Source: Agriterribacter humi (GTDB lineage: Bacteria > Bacteroidota > Bacteroidia > Chitinophagales > Chitinophagaceae). Taken from it: a stretch of 64,000 nt of DNA. Made by a program: the position numbers and the translations under genes. This document shows positions 1 through 9,368 of the stretch, piece by piece. Position 1 is the first letter of the stretch, and every line of letters starts with the position of its first letter. The stretch spans positions 159,520-223,519 of the forward strand of contig NZ_VOHQ01000010.1 of NCBI RefSeq assembly GCF_009192765.1. Reading direction: 5' to 3'. The notes below the pieces were generated by a model. That model was not told the origin of the DNA. It was given only the letters and a program-made list of their open reading frames with translations, and did not search any database.

Positions 1-235
1 TGGGACCGTACACAATTACGGCTCCGGTCTTTTTACTCAAATCAACATGGCCACTTACAAAATCGGCATGAAAGTGTGTTTCAAAAACATACTTTAATTT
101 AACGCCATCCTTTTGCAACCTTTTTATATATGGCTCTGTTTCACGAAGCGGATCAATGATGGCAGCTTCGCCATTGGAGCTGATGTAATAGGCACCTTGT
201 GCTAAACATCCGGTATAAATTTGTTCTACGTTCAT
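1..235 (-). CDS. MBL-fold metallo-hydrolase, 5' part only
   Basis: The first 78 codons of a gene that runs off the left edge of the window. The translation begins MNVEQIYTGCLAQGAYYI and reaches the zinc-binding motif THFHADFVSGH, the HxHxD signature of the metallo-beta-lactamase fold. The early lines (a short strand, then NGEAAIIDPLR) are typical of persulfide dioxygenase/rhodanese-fused MBL hydrolases of Bacteroidota, which oxidise glutathione persulfide or related sulfur species; that subclass is inferred because the rest of the protein is not visible. The ATG at 233-235 is the only reasonable start. Confidence 0.85.
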   Translation of the reverse strand, partial: MNVEQIYTGCLAQGAYYISSNGEAAIIDPLRETEPYIKRLQKDGVKLKYVFETHFHADFVSGHVDLSKKTGAVIVYGP

Positions 236-319
236 ACAATCGTTTTTAATTTTATCAATTGCACAAATATGCTTAGAGTTTTTGACCAGTTGGGTAACAT
301 TTGTTGCATTGAAGTTTGC

Positions 320-592
320 TTTTTACAAACCCATCGTTTGGATCATCGTCTTGAAAACAAACAGTATTATGAACAGTTGGATATAAGGTTAAAAATGATT
401 GGGGAGTATAAGGAGCTTTTATCAACGTTAAACAATACAACACTACTGAACAAGGCCCTTTCATTGGGACAAATAACCATTATTCAATATTTCTACGATG
501 AAAGTTTCTATTTCGCAGCTTATGATAAATACCTGCAGACAAAATGAGAATATCAGCAGGCGGTGGCAAGGTTGTATAAGTTTCAGTTGTAG
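320..592 (+). pseudogene. TolC-family outer membrane protein, C-terminal relic
   Basis: The frame reads like the end of a TolC/CusC-type protein: a coiled-coil helix with HRLDHRLENKQYYEQL, then ALSLGQITIIQYFYDESFYF and DKYLQTK. A TGA at 545-547 interrupts it, and EYQQAVARLYKFQL continues in the same frame to a TAG at 590-592, which is how the last helix of this family usually ends. No start or N-terminal half is present, and the frame begins close to the divergent start of the MBL gene. It is a decayed 3' fragment, separate from the intact tolC-type gene at 6.6-8.0 kb. Confidence 0.7.
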
Positions 593-907
593 TACAAACC
601 TGGTTAAATAACAATTAATCATTTTACATTTTCAACCACGTACTTTAAGAATTCATGATTTATGAACTTGCCTGCATACTGAATAAACAATCAATTGTGT
701 CGGTAGCTATGTGCACCCGATGCCAATGATCCTTGTTTTTGGATATATTAACCCCTAATACAAAATAATTAGTGATCACCAATGGGAAATGAGATGCAAA
801 AAATAATGTACATTTAGTAAGTATAGTTTCACAGCAATTACAAATATTAAAAATCCTGCCATGCTTTACGAATAAACACGGCAGGAATAAATTGTAAACC
901 AACCTTT
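593..907. other. Gap without recognisable gene
   Basis: 315 bases between the TolC relic and the DUF5602-type gene. One 80-codon minus-strand frame (660-902) has an unnatural Cys/Phe/His-rich composition and resembles no protein I know. No hairpin terminator or repeat was noticed. Confidence 0.5.
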
Positions 908-1696
908 TTAGGATTGTAACCGGTAAACAAATTCATCAAGAATAATTTCTGTAACTCCATCGTGCTTTACCACTCTTAATTTTGTTGGATACCAGCTTGT
1001 TTTCTGAACCCTGGCTGGCTGGGGAATACTCCTTATATAATTAGTGTTATTCTTTAAAAACTCCAGCGTTATCATTGGTTCGTAAAAGTTGACTTTACCA
1101 TCATATGAGCCATAGATAAAGGTTTGGGTAAAAGGCTGACCATTGAACTCTCCTGAAGTAGGATCAACCCAATGCGCACCCATTTGCGGGACGCCGCCCC
1201 CGGCATTAAAATACGCAGGTGGCAAATAAGCCGCAGCCGGAGCGTTATCAAATTTATCTTTTGCCATTTCATATGCAGGGATAGCAGCAACTTCCTGTGC
1301 TGTCATCATATAAAAATGAAAATCAAAATGCGGTTTTCCATATACAGGCTCAGGTTCATGACCGATCGGATTCCAGCCCATTCCTACATGATTAAACGGA
1401 ATTATACTTGCTTTAGGATGAAATTTTAAGACCCAGTTATTTTCCGTATTGCCGTGGTCATGCTCACCCTCATCACCATTCCCAACAGGCACACTATTGA
1501 GCGCTGCATCTGTCAAACTAATGGCTAAACGTAAAGGATCCCCTTTTTTATCCAATTGTATCCATGTCGATGCTTTCCCATTATGCACCTGAACTTCAGG
1601 CCCTTTAAAGATTCCACTTTTTTCATTGTCTTTATCTTTTTTACAGGAACTGAATAAAGCAATTAATGCTAAAGAAGCGATTAAAAATTTTTTCAT
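908..1696 (-). CDS. DUF5602/TTHB210-like lipoprotein
   Basis: 262-residue exported protein. It begins MKKFLIASLALIALFSSCKK, a lipoprotein signal with a lipobox Cys at about residue 18; an upstream in-frame ATG (1744) would hide this signal, so 1696 is chosen. The mature part has a His-rich GDEGEHDHGN stretch, then WVLKFHPKASIIPFNHVGMGWNPIGHEP and HFDFHFYMM, a His-dense pattern I associate with the DUF5602/TTHB210-like family. Biochemical function is unknown; the histidines suggest a metal or small ligand, which is inference. It stands alone, flanked by gene relics on both sides. Confidence 0.7.
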   Translation of the reverse strand: MKKFLIASLALIALFSSCKKDKDNEKSGIFKGPEVQVHNGKASTWIQLDKKGDPLRLAISLTDAALNSVPVGNGDEGEHDHGNTENNWVLKFHPKASIIPFNHVGMGWNPIGHEPEPVYGKPHFDFHFYMMTAQEVAAIPAYEMAKDKFDNAPAAAYLPPAYFNAGGGVPQMGAHWVDPTSGEFNGQPFTQTFIYGSYDGKVNFYEPMITLEFLKNNTNYIRSIPQPARVQKTSWYPTKLRVVKHDGVTEIILDEFVYRLQS

Positions 1697-1845
1697 GATT
1701 AATGTTTTACTGATTTTTTGATAAAACAAAGATGGTTTAATCACCTACTTTTAGAAATGGAATAGTAAACGAATTGGTTAAAATGATGAATGAAATGCTT
1801 CTATCCAAGGGAAAAGTTATGTGAGAATACTTAATACCGCAATGA

Positions 1846-2100
1846 TTCAAACCTTGCAGCTTATTATATCTTCAGCTATGGGATTATCAACAGTACCCAT
1901 TCAGCACAGAAGATAATGTAGCCACCAATCCCAAGAACACCATCTCGTGTCCTCCCGGCAGCAGTAAATTAGACACTGCCAAAAGAGAGCAAATAACAGG
2001 CATGAAAGGTGCAGAGAAAAATGGCGAATATAAAATAACTGTACCTCAGAATGATCTGAATATAGCATGGCATTCCCGTAAGCCTGGTTCACGATGTTGA
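1846..2100 (+). other. Open frame of uncertain nature, possible gene relic
   Basis: An 85-codon stop-to-stop frame with plausible protein composition (for example LQLWDYQQYPFSTEDNVA and ITGMKGAEKNGEYKITVP) but no convincing start. It overlaps the end of the MutS-type relic on the other strand. It may be the tail of a lost gene; no family was recognised. Confidence 0.25.
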
Positions 2101-2261
2101 CGGAATATTTCCGCCGCTGCTACAAACATGCCGCTTTGCATCATCAACTGAGCTATGCCAATGCTGCGCAGAAAGGTGGATTTACCGCCCTGATTTGCGC
2201 CGGTAATAATCGCGAGCCTGCGGTGTTTGATTTCCACCGCTTATAGATCATAGTAAGACAT
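2046..2261 (-). pseudogene. MutS-type ATPase fragment
   Basis: The frame reads MSYYDL, a stop, then AVEIKHRRLAIITGANQGGKSTFLRSIG and AQLMMQSGMFVAA. This is the Walker A region (GANQGGKST) and following helix of the MutS ATPase domain, in the version found in short MutS-like proteins of Bacteroidota. After FVAA the similarity breaks down and the frame soon stops; the rest of the ATPase domain and all N-terminal domains are missing. An in-frame TAA just before the conserved block confirms decay. It is a genuine relic, not a functional gene. Confidence 0.75.
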
Positions 2262-2358
2262 GGGTATTGGGAGTTGTGCAGTACCTGCAAGCTTCCCCCG
2301 TTTCATTATCTTGCCTATATTACCTCAGATAAGTTATAAAGAAGTGGGAGCTTAATTG

Positions 2359-3450
2359 TTAAGGATTAATTTTCCATACAGCTTCTGCACCCGCTTTTCT
2401 TTCATCGGTTGCACGAACAACCAAAGTATCTCCATTTTTAAGGTCACCGAAAATTTCAATACCTTTTTCTGTACTCATGCCCTGGCGTACATCCACCCAT
2501 TCTGTCTTACCATTTCTGACAGCTATCACGAATTTCCTTTCCTGGTTAGTAGCAATTGTACCCGGTGCCACCACAAAGGAGGGCGCATCTCTTTGTAAAT
2601 TAAGTTTTACATACGCAAAGCTCCCGGCTTTGAGCTGATTGTTCTTATTCACGAAGAGATACTCCCAGATTTCGGTCCTGTTTTTCGGATCAATTGCACC
2701 ACTTTTTCTGACAAACTGTGCTGCAAAACTTTTGTTAGGATTACTTTGAACGCTAAACTGAACTTCCTTACCGGCAGTCCCGGTGGACACATACAATTCG
2801 GGAACCGCTACCCGCAATCTTAGGGTCCTTGTATGCTGCACCGTAAATATCGGGACCGTTTGACCAACCAATGCACCTCTATCAGCATTCCGGGCCGTCA
2901 CAATACCATCGAAGGGCGCAGTAATTAAAAGATAACCGGCTACTTCATTATAAGATTGGGCAAGACTTTTGGCACTCTCATACGCAGCACTATCCGCCAG
3001 TTTCTGGTTACGGCTTTTCTCCAGGTCAACAGGGGCAACGATGCCCGCCGATTTTGCCTGAGAGGCGTTGTATAACCGATCGTAAACATCTTTACTTGAC
3101 TGGTATCTCGCCTTTGCAGAAAAAAGCGCGGATTTGTATTCGGCCGACTTTGTTCTTATTTCAGGTGCATCCAGCACAGCCAGCGTTTGCCCTTTCCTTA
3201 CTTCGTCACCGATATCTACCCGCATTTCTTTAACATATGCCTCAACTTTTGCTGTCAGGTCTGCTGTTTCGTAAGGCAATAACTCAGCCGGAAGTTCGAT
3301 GGACTTACTCACATCGGAGCTTGTTAGAACAAACACGGGAACGGTATCTCTTACCTCTCCGGCAGTCTCTGTATTTTTTGAGTTTTTCTTTTCTGTACAG
3401 GCTGTAAAGAATAGTATAACTAATGAAAATTGGGCTATTGATTTTGTCAT
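2359..3450 (-). CDS. RND efflux periplasmic adaptor (HlyD/AcrA family)
   Basis: 363-residue membrane fusion protein. It has a lipoprotein signal (MTKSIAQFSLVILFFTACTE, Cys at residue 18), a barrel-sandwich half near residues 60-90 (VEAYVKEMRVDIGDEVRKGQTLAVLDAPE), a coiled-coil hairpin at about 95-165, the second lipoyl half with ITAPFDGIVTARNADRGALV, and C-terminal beta-barrel and membrane-proximal domains. It bridges the pump and the outer membrane factor. It is the last gene of the efflux operon, 14 bases after the pump gene; its anchor is a lipid rather than a transmembrane helix. Confidence 0.92.
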   Translation of the reverse strand: MTKSIAQFSLVILFFTACTEKKNSKNTETAGEVRDTVPVFVLTSSDVSKSIELPAELLPYETADLTAKVEAYVKEMRVDIGDEVRKGQTLAVLDAPEIRTKSAEYKSALFSAKARYQSSKDVYDRLYNASQAKSAGIVAPVDLEKSRNQKLADSAAYESAKSLAQSYNEVAGYLLITAPFDGIVTARNADRGALVGQTVPIFTVQHTRTLRLRVAVPELYVSTGTAGKEVQFSVQSNPNKSFAAQFVRKSGAIDPKNRTEIWEYLFVNKNNQLKAGSFAYVKLNLQRDAPSFVVAPGTIATNQERKFVIAVRNGKTEWVDVRQGMSTEKGIEIFGDLKNGDTLVVRATDERKAGAEAVWKINP

Positions 3451-3464
3451 CTTATTGTTTTCGG

Positions 3465-6400
3465 CTAATTTTTATTCAATAATTCCGGATCATCGGGATC
3501 CAGCGATATTACTTTAAACTTTCGGTTTCCCGCTGCCCATTGATATACTGCCGGCAAGAAGAATAACACGCTTATGGTGGAAGTGATCAGCCCTCCAATA
3601 ACCGCTATGCCAAGCGGTGCGATCTGTCCTCCCCCTAATGCCATTGGGATCATGCCGGCGATCATTGCCATACTGGTCATCAGGATTGGACGGAGGCGTG
3701 TTTCGGCAGAAAGCAAATGGGGATTTTGCGTGTTGCCACTTTTCCGAAGAACCTCTGCATTGGTTACAAACAACACGGCATTGGCAATGGCAACGCCTAT
3801 CGCCATGATCGTTCCCATATAGGACTGAATATTCATGGACTGACCAGTGAGCAGCAATAACATTAAAGCGCCTGCAATAACGGCCGGTATAACAGCCAAC
3901 ATAACCGCGGCAATCCGAAACGATTGGAAAAATACTGCCATCAGCAGAAAAATGACCACCATTGCTACCAATAACCCAAACTGTAAACTGCTTAGCGTTT
4001 GAGAAAGTAGTTCTGATTGTCCCCTTAATAATATTTTAGCACCCCTGGGCAACTCAGATCGTATGCTTTCAACAATTTTTTCAGTTTGCTTGAAAGCCGA
4101 TCCCAGATCTTTGTCGTGAACATTTGCAGTGACTGTAATATATCGTTGCTGGTTTAACCGGTCATACTCCCCAGGCATAGTGATCATTTTCCAGGATGCC
4201 ACTTCGTTTAACAGGTGCGAATTACCGTTACCTGTACTTACAGGTATCATTTCTATCTGTGAAGTAGAATTCATCCGGTATTCCGGATATTGGACCTGGA
4301 CAATATAGGCCGTTCCGGTCGTTTTATCGAGCCAGTAACCAGGCGACATAAAACGTGTGCTCGATGTTGCAGCAACTATAGAGCGTGTAATCTGTTCAGC
4401 GGTTAAATTAAGCTGTCCGGCTTTAACTCTGTCCACATCTATTTTTATAGCAGGATAGTCCAGTGGGGTTGCAATTTGTACATCACGCATGTACGGCAAT
4501 GCGGACAATTCATTAACTATTTTTTTGGCAGTAACTTTTCCCTGTTCCAGATTTTTATTCACTACTGCAATCTCTACCGGATTGGTTGTTCCCATATTTA
4601 ACACCTGGCTGGCAATGTCACCGGGTTCAAAAGAAATTATTGCATTGGGCAGTTCCTTTTTTACCTGCGCCCTGAGTTGTTCCTTAAAATCTTCTATCGG
4701 TATTGATCCGCTGCGTAGCTTTATTTTTGTTACACTTTCATGTGGGCCACCTGTCCATAAATATATATAGTTGACCGGAAAACTGGATGGTTGTGTGCCC
4801 ACAAAAGCAGAGGTAATTTCTACATTCTCTTTGCCTGCTATTTTCGAAGATAATTGCAGCAATTTTCTCGTGGCATCTTCAGTTCTTTCCAATCTTGTTC
4901 CAACCGGCAGCCTCAACCTCACCTCTGTCTGCCCGGTATCAACTGTCGGAAACAGTTCTGTACCGATGCTGATAAAAAATAAGACAACCAGGCCAATGGA
5001 CAGGGCAGAAAACAATAAGGTAACAAGGGCTGTCTTACGGGACAGCCGAACTATAGCGCCTTTATATCTTTTTTTTAATCGTTCAAAAAGATTATTGGAA
5101 TGGGTGTTAGCAAGATGGTTTTTCATCATCCAGTTACTTATTACAGGAACAAAGGTTTGAGATAACAGGAAGGAAGCAATCATCGCGAAACCAACAGCTA
5201 ATGACAGTGGCATAAACATGGCCCGGGGAACTCCATTCATAAATAAGGAAGGAACAAACACCGCGAGGATGCTCAGCAGGATCAATAATTTTGGGGTGGC
5301 GACTTCTTTACAGGCATCAGCTATTGCCTGGCGCTTTTCTTTCCCCATTTCCAGGTGCCGGTGTATATTTTCTATCGTAACTGTTGCTTCGTCCACTAAA
5401 ATTCCTACCGACAAGGCCAACCCTCCAAGGGTCATGATATTAATGGTTTGACCGAAAAGATATAATACCGTAGCTGAAGTCAGTAACGCTAACGGGATCG
5501 TCATGACCACTATTAAAGCGCCTCTCTTGTCCCCTAAGAAAAGCAATACCATCAGGCCCGTTAAAACTGCGCCTAATCCACCTTCAAATAATAAACTTTT
5601 TAAAGCACTGACTACATATCCGGATTGGTCAAACTCATAAGATACTTTAATATCTTCCGGTATTGCAGCCTGCATATCGGGTAAGGAAGCTTTTACCAAT
5701 TTAACAACGTCCCAGGTCGAAGCGTCGGCCCGTTTTGTTACCGGAATGTACACGGAGCGTTTTCCATTAACCAGTGCATAACTGGTAGTAACATCAGATC
5801 CAATACTGACGGTTGCAATATCTTTTACAAATACTGATGTGCCGCTTCCTTTTTGCAGGGGTGTATTTTCCAGGTCCTGCAAATTTTCGATCACACTATT
5901 CTGAGGCGTTAGGTACGTGCTGTCTCCAATCCTGACATTGCCCGCAGGAGATATGGTGTTGGAAGTAGCTAAAGACTGCATCACCTGCTCGGGAGAAAGT
6001 TGGTAATTCCGGATTTTATCAGGATCTATATTAACAATAACGGTTTTGTTATTTCCACCGAAAGGCGGCGGGGCGGATACTCCGGGCAGTGTAGAAAACA
6101 TCGGTCTCACTCTGAACAACGCCAAATCGGAGATTTCGCCCAATGATTTGGTTTCCGAACTGAATACCAGTTGACCTACCGGTACACTCCCGGCATCAAA
6201 GCGGGTGATGAAGGGAGGAACAGTGCCCGGAGGCATGAATGCCCTGGAGCGATTCACATAACCAACAACCTCTGCCATGGCCTGCGCCATGTCGGTACCT
6301 TCATTAAATTCGATCTTGATAATGGCGGCGCCCTGTATGGATTTGGAGTCAACATATTTTACACCGGTTATATACAAAAAATGATATTCGTAATAGGAAG

Positions 6401-6590
6401 TAACAAAGCCCTCCATTTGTTCTGGTGAAAGCCCGCCATAAGGCTGGGCCACATATACTGTAGGTAAGCCCAACGTGGGAAATATATCTATTTTACTGTT
6501 GCGAATGGAGAGATAGGAAAAAAAAGCAATCCCCATAACCGCCACAAGAACAGTTATTGGATGCCTGAGTGCTGATACAATAAGTTTCAT
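3465..6590 (-). CDS. RND efflux pump permease (AcrB/CusA superfamily)
   Basis: 1041 residues, normal length for an RND pump, with the usual two repeats: TM1 at about 12-30, a large periplasmic loop, TM2-6 from about 333, TM7 near 510, a second loop and TM8-12 from about 860 to the end. The TM4 relay motif is GILVDEATVTIEN with D400-E401 in place of the Asp-Asp pair of AcrB. TM10 reads GVAIANAVLFV, with Ala where AcrB has the essential Lys. So it belongs to a divergent RND branch whose substrate cannot be told from sequence. It starts 8 bases after the tolC-type gene. Confidence 0.93.
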   Translation of the reverse strand: MKLIVSALRHPITVLVAVMGIAFFSYLSIRNSKIDIFPTLGLPTVYVAQPYGGLSPEQMEGFVTSYYEYHFLYITGVKYVDSKSIQGAAIIKIEFNEGTDMAQAMAEVVGYVNRSRAFMPPGTVPPFITRFDAGSVPVGQLVFSSETKSLGEISDLALFRVRPMFSTLPGVSAPPPFGGNNKTVIVNIDPDKIRNYQLSPEQVMQSLATSNTISPAGNVRIGDSTYLTPQNSVIENLQDLENTPLQKGSGTSVFVKDIATVSIGSDVTTSYALVNGKRSVYIPVTKRADASTWDVVKLVKASLPDMQAAIPEDIKVSYEFDQSGYVVSALKSLLFEGGLGAVLTGLMVLLFLGDKRGALIVVMTIPLALLTSATVLYLFGQTINIMTLGGLALSVGILVDEATVTIENIHRHLEMGKEKRQAIADACKEVATPKLLILLSILAVFVPSLFMNGVPRAMFMPLSLAVGFAMIASFLLSQTFVPVISNWMMKNHLANTHSNNLFERLKKRYKGAIVRLSRKTALVTLLFSALSIGLVVLFFISIGTELFPTVDTGQTEVRLRLPVGTRLERTEDATRKLLQLSSKIAGKENVEITSAFVGTQPSSFPVNYIYLWTGGPHESVTKIKLRSGSIPIEDFKEQLRAQVKKELPNAIISFEPGDIASQVLNMGTTNPVEIAVVNKNLEQGKVTAKKIVNELSALPYMRDVQIATPLDYPAIKIDVDRVKAGQLNLTAEQITRSIVAATSSTRFMSPGYWLDKTTGTAYIVQVQYPEYRMNSTSQIEMIPVSTGNGNSHLLNEVASWKMITMPGEYDRLNQQRYITVTANVHDKDLGSAFKQTEKIVESIRSELPRGAKILLRGQSELLSQTLSSLQFGLLVAMVVIFLLMAVFFQSFRIAAVMLAVIPAVIAGALMLLLLTGQSMNIQSYMGTIMAIGVAIANAVLFVTNAEVLRKSGNTQNPHLLSAETRLRPILMTSMAMIAGMIPMALGGGQIAPLGIAVIGGLITSTISVLFFLPAVYQWAAGNRKFKVISLDPDDPELLNKN

Positions 6591-6598
6591 GTTGTTTT

Positions 6599-7987
6599 CT
6601 AACGATTAAAAAATAAATTCAAATCTCCTTTCGCAACACTGATTTCAAGCAACGAACGCTGTAAGATCAATTGTGCGCCTGCATTGTTTATTTCGGCCTG
6701 CTGCAGTTCATACTGGGATTGTGCCAGGCGTGTAAAATCTACCAACCCAGCCTCGTAACTCAATTTTAAACTATTAAAAGCATCTGAAGCACTTTTCTGG
6801 CGTATGGCCATCTTTTTAGTTACTGCCAAATTTGATAGGTATTGCTGTATGGCCATATCAACCTGTTTATTCAGATCCAGTTCAATTTGATTTATGCGGT
6901 ATTCATCTGCTTTTAGCAATTGCTCATATTGTTTTTTCCTGGCATTCAGTTGATAAAATTGAAGCAGAGGAAAACTTAACTGGATGCCGATGCCTATGTT
7001 GTTTCTGTTAAGGTTAAATCCCTCCGGTTTGTTAATATTTCCTGTCGCATCAATTCCTGAGCCTCTACGATACACATTTCCCCAAATATCCAGTTTGGGC
7101 CGCCATGACATATTAACTTCTTTCAATTGGGCAGCAGTAACATCTTTTTGTGCTGCTGCTGTCAGATAAAACGGATGGCCAGAAATATTTATGGCTGTAT
7201 CTATCTCCGTGTTGCGGCTATCAAGACTATCAAACACGGTGTCAATAAGAATGATGTTATAATCTTTGTTTTTGCTTCCAATAAGTGCAGACAATTCGAT
7301 TATTTTTTGCTTATAGTTATTTTCACTTTGCAACAGGTCAATTTCTGCCTGAGCTATGGAACTTTGAATTTGAAGGGTGTCTATTCCCGGCTTTAAGCCA
7401 TTCTTCGCCAGGATCAATGACTGTTCCAAATTGCTTTGATACCTGCTGATATTGGATTTATTGCTGGCGATAATTTGCTGAAAGTAAACAGCCTCTATAT
7501 AGGCGTTAACCGCCGCAAACTCATATTTGAACGATTCTTCGTTGTAGTCTGCATTAGCTAGTTTATATTGTGATGTCGCCCTTTGTATAGCTGAGCTTCG
7601 CTGTCCGAATGTAATCGGGTGCCAGGTTACAAATGCAGTTGCCGCCGATCCCGGTACGAAATTAATATCGTTATTTGCAGAGGGCGGCCCGCTGATAGGC
7701 ATGATCAACCCGGGATAGCTCATACCTGTGATATTATTGAACGTTGCCAGATTAGCCTGGTAGGCAACAGACACATCGGGCATTAAACTTCTTTTCTCAT
7801 AATCAATTAATGATTTGCTTGCCTCTGTGTTCGCTTTAGCCACATGGAGTGCAGGCAGATTAGTTCGTACAAGTAAAGGAATGTCATTTAATGACAATCG
7901 TTGCTGGGTATGCCCTTCAATGGGAATAAAGAAATTGACTATAAATAGACAAATTACACACCGTATTCTTAATACCGTTTTATTCAT
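6599..7987 (-). CDS. TolC-family outer membrane factor
   Basis: 462 residues with an N-terminal signal (about 1-28, ending near GHTQQ) and the two long alpha-helical hairpin repeats of outer membrane efflux proteins. Family-typical phrases include LSLNDIPLLVRTNLPAL at the N-terminus and YEAGLVDFTRLAQSQYELQQAEI in the second repeat, the heptad region that opens the periplasmic tunnel. It is the first structural gene of the operon, 80 bases downstream of the AraC-type gene, and supplies the exit duct for the pump and adaptor that follow. Confidence 0.92.
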   Translation of the reverse strand: MNKTVLRIRCVICLFIVNFFIPIEGHTQQRLSLNDIPLLVRTNLPALHVAKANTEASKSLIDYEKRSLMPDVSVAYQANLATFNNITGMSYPGLIMPISGPPSANNDINFVPGSAATAFVTWHPITFGQRSSAIQRATSQYKLANADYNEESFKYEFAAVNAYIEAVYFQQIIASNKSNISRYQSNLEQSLILAKNGLKPGIDTLQIQSSIAQAEIDLLQSENNYKQKIIELSALIGSKNKDYNIILIDTVFDSLDSRNTEIDTAINISGHPFYLTAAAQKDVTAAQLKEVNMSWRPKLDIWGNVYRRGSGIDATGNINKPEGFNLNRNNIGIGIQLSFPLLQFYQLNARKKQYEQLLKADEYRINQIELDLNKQVDMAIQQYLSNLAVTKKMAIRQKSASDAFNSLKLSYEAGLVDFTRLAQSQYELQQAEINNAGAQLILQRSLLEISVAKGDLNLFFNR

Positions 7988-8067
7988 CGAAATGTGTTCG
8001 TTTTACAATCCGACTAAAATATAACTATCGGATTCACATTCGCGGTATATTTGAAAATAGTGTGGCA

Positions 8068-8892
8068 CTAACAATGAGCCATTCTAAACAATCGGGGAGT
8101 GAAAGTGGTGAACCGTTTAAAGTATTTAATAAAGTGAGAGGAGTCGTTAAAATTAAGGTTAAATGCAATTTCCGCAATGGTATTATCTGTATAGATTAAA
8201 TGTCTTTTTGCCTCACTGATTATAAACTCTGATAAAACGTCCGTTGCAGATATATTGCCGGATTTCCGGCATGCTGCGTTCAGGTTTTGAGGTGAGGTAT
8301 TTAACTGTGCTGCATAATAAGCAACATTGTTTCTCGGCGCTGTCTCCTGGCTAAGTAATTCCCGGTATAAGCTGTAAAGATTTGCGTCTTGATGAAAGCT
8401 GACGCTGGAAGGCGTTTCCTCTTGCAATAATTTGGCTAATAACGATTTTAACAATCCTTCAATTACAGCCTGAGAGAAAACGTGGTCAACAAAGCTTTCA
8501 ATTGTTAACAATTGAAATAAATTATCAATAGTATCAGGTTGTTTCAGCCGGATTGCAGAAACCCTGCTCAATTTGTATAATAATGTCTTTATTTCTTTAT
8601 CCAGACTTCTATCAACAAAACTCTTTTTAATAATAAGTACATGTCCTGCCGGTTCCGAAGTCAAATCCCAAAAATGGACCTGTTCTTTTCTTACAAAAAA
8701 CACGGTAGGTGGTTTTACTTCGAAGTTTTGCGAATCTATAGAGTGTATCCCGCTTCCCTGAGTAAGAAAAATGATTTCAAAATAACTCTTATGCTTATGG
8801 GGCGCAGTAGTTCGCACGCCTTTTTTAAAAGGAGCTATTTTTAACGATTTACCCGTCTCCATTTTGTCCTTAATAGCAATTGCACTATTCAT
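8068..8892 (-). CDS. AraC-family transcriptional regulator
   Basis: 274 residues. The N-terminal half is a cupin-like sensor domain (HKHKSYFEIIFLTQGSGIHSI, then PPTVFFVRKEQVHFW), and the C-terminal 100 residues form the double helix-turn-helix, with NTSPQNLNAACRKSG in the first unit and the signature IAEIAFNLNFNDSSHFIKYF plus FKRFTTFTPRLFR in the second. The start is preceded by AGGAAGAA on its strand, an unusually clear ribosome site for this organism. Its position directly upstream of, and co-directional with, the efflux genes suggests it activates them and perhaps itself. Confidence 0.9.
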   Translation of the reverse strand: MNSAIAIKDKMETGKSLKIAPFKKGVRTTAPHKHKSYFEIIFLTQGSGIHSIDSQNFEVKPPTVFFVRKEQVHFWDLTSEPAGHVLIIKKSFVDRSLDKEIKTLLYKLSRVSAIRLKQPDTIDNLFQLLTIESFVDHVFSQAVIEGLLKSLLAKLLQEETPSSVSFHQDANLYSLYRELLSQETAPRNNVAYYAAQLNTSPQNLNAACRKSGNISATDVLSEFIISEAKRHLIYTDNTIAEIAFNLNFNDSSHFIKYFKRFTTFTPRLFRMAHC

Positions 8893-8932
8893 TTCTTCCT
8901 GATCATTTCTAATTCAGCTACCATCATAACTT

Positions 8933-8940
8933 CAAATATA
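8933..8940 (-). promoter_or_regulatory. Bacteroidota-type -7 box for the AraC gene
   Basis: On the minus strand the octamer TATATTTG matches the TAnnTTTG consensus of the Bacteroidota primary sigma factor, about 40 bases before the ATG at 8892. No good TTTG -33 element was found at the expected spacing. Confidence 0.45.
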
Positions 8941-9155
8941 CCATAAAAATCGCCTTTTGCGGTGCTAAATTTGTATGACGGCTGCGAAAATCTCATTGAA
9001 AATGATACCCATACTGCGTATTGCCATTGGCCAGTATTTAATAATCAGGATGAAGATATTGAAAAGGAATTGGGTATTTATGACCTGGATCAATTTACAC
9101 CCAAAATATAGAACCCTGTAGTGGGATTGAAGTATTGATAAAATAAAAAAAGATT

Positions 9156-9368
9156 ATGGAATACGCAAATAGTAATAATCCGCTCGGGCATACGGCTAAT
9201 TTGAAAAGCAAACTTTCCGAGCTTATAGAACATTTACGCAAGGATATTTTAATGGTGGACGATATAGCAGCCAAATCGCTATTTGAAGTTTCTGCTGAAG
9301 TGCTGGTTGGCCTTCATAAAGCGTTTACACATTATGAAGAGGGAAAAGAAGATGCCTGGAAAAAATAA
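9156..9368 (+). CDS. Small conserved-looking protein, unknown function
   Basis: 70 residues, soluble and mostly helical by composition (NLKSKLSELIEHLRKDILMVDDIAAKSLFEVSAEVLVGL), ending HYEEGKEDAWKK. The amphipathic regularity and balanced charges look like a real protein. The ATG follows an A-rich leader. Just upstream, at about 8970-9110, another frame (YDGCENLIENDTHTAYCHW) looks protein-like but has no ATG and may be a relic. No family recognised. Confidence 0.55.
   Translation: MEYANSNNPLGHTANLKSKLSELIEHLRKDILMVDDIAAKSLFEVSAEVLVGLHKAFTHYEEGKEDAWKK

Noticed and set aside
660..902. 80-codon minus-strand frame
   Set aside because: Composition rich in Cys, Phe and His with no domain or exported character; looks like a random open frame.
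8046..8053. Plus-strand TATATTTG near the end of the AraC gene
   Set aside because: It points antisense into the AraC gene with no plus-strand gene behind it; chance match in AT-rich sequence is likely.
8966..9120. Plus-strand TAAATTTG box followed by an ATG frame (8975)
   Set aside because: The box is a good match, but the frame it would serve is hydrophobic/basic nonsense, and the better-looking frame in this stretch has no ATG. It may be a relic; not called as a gene.
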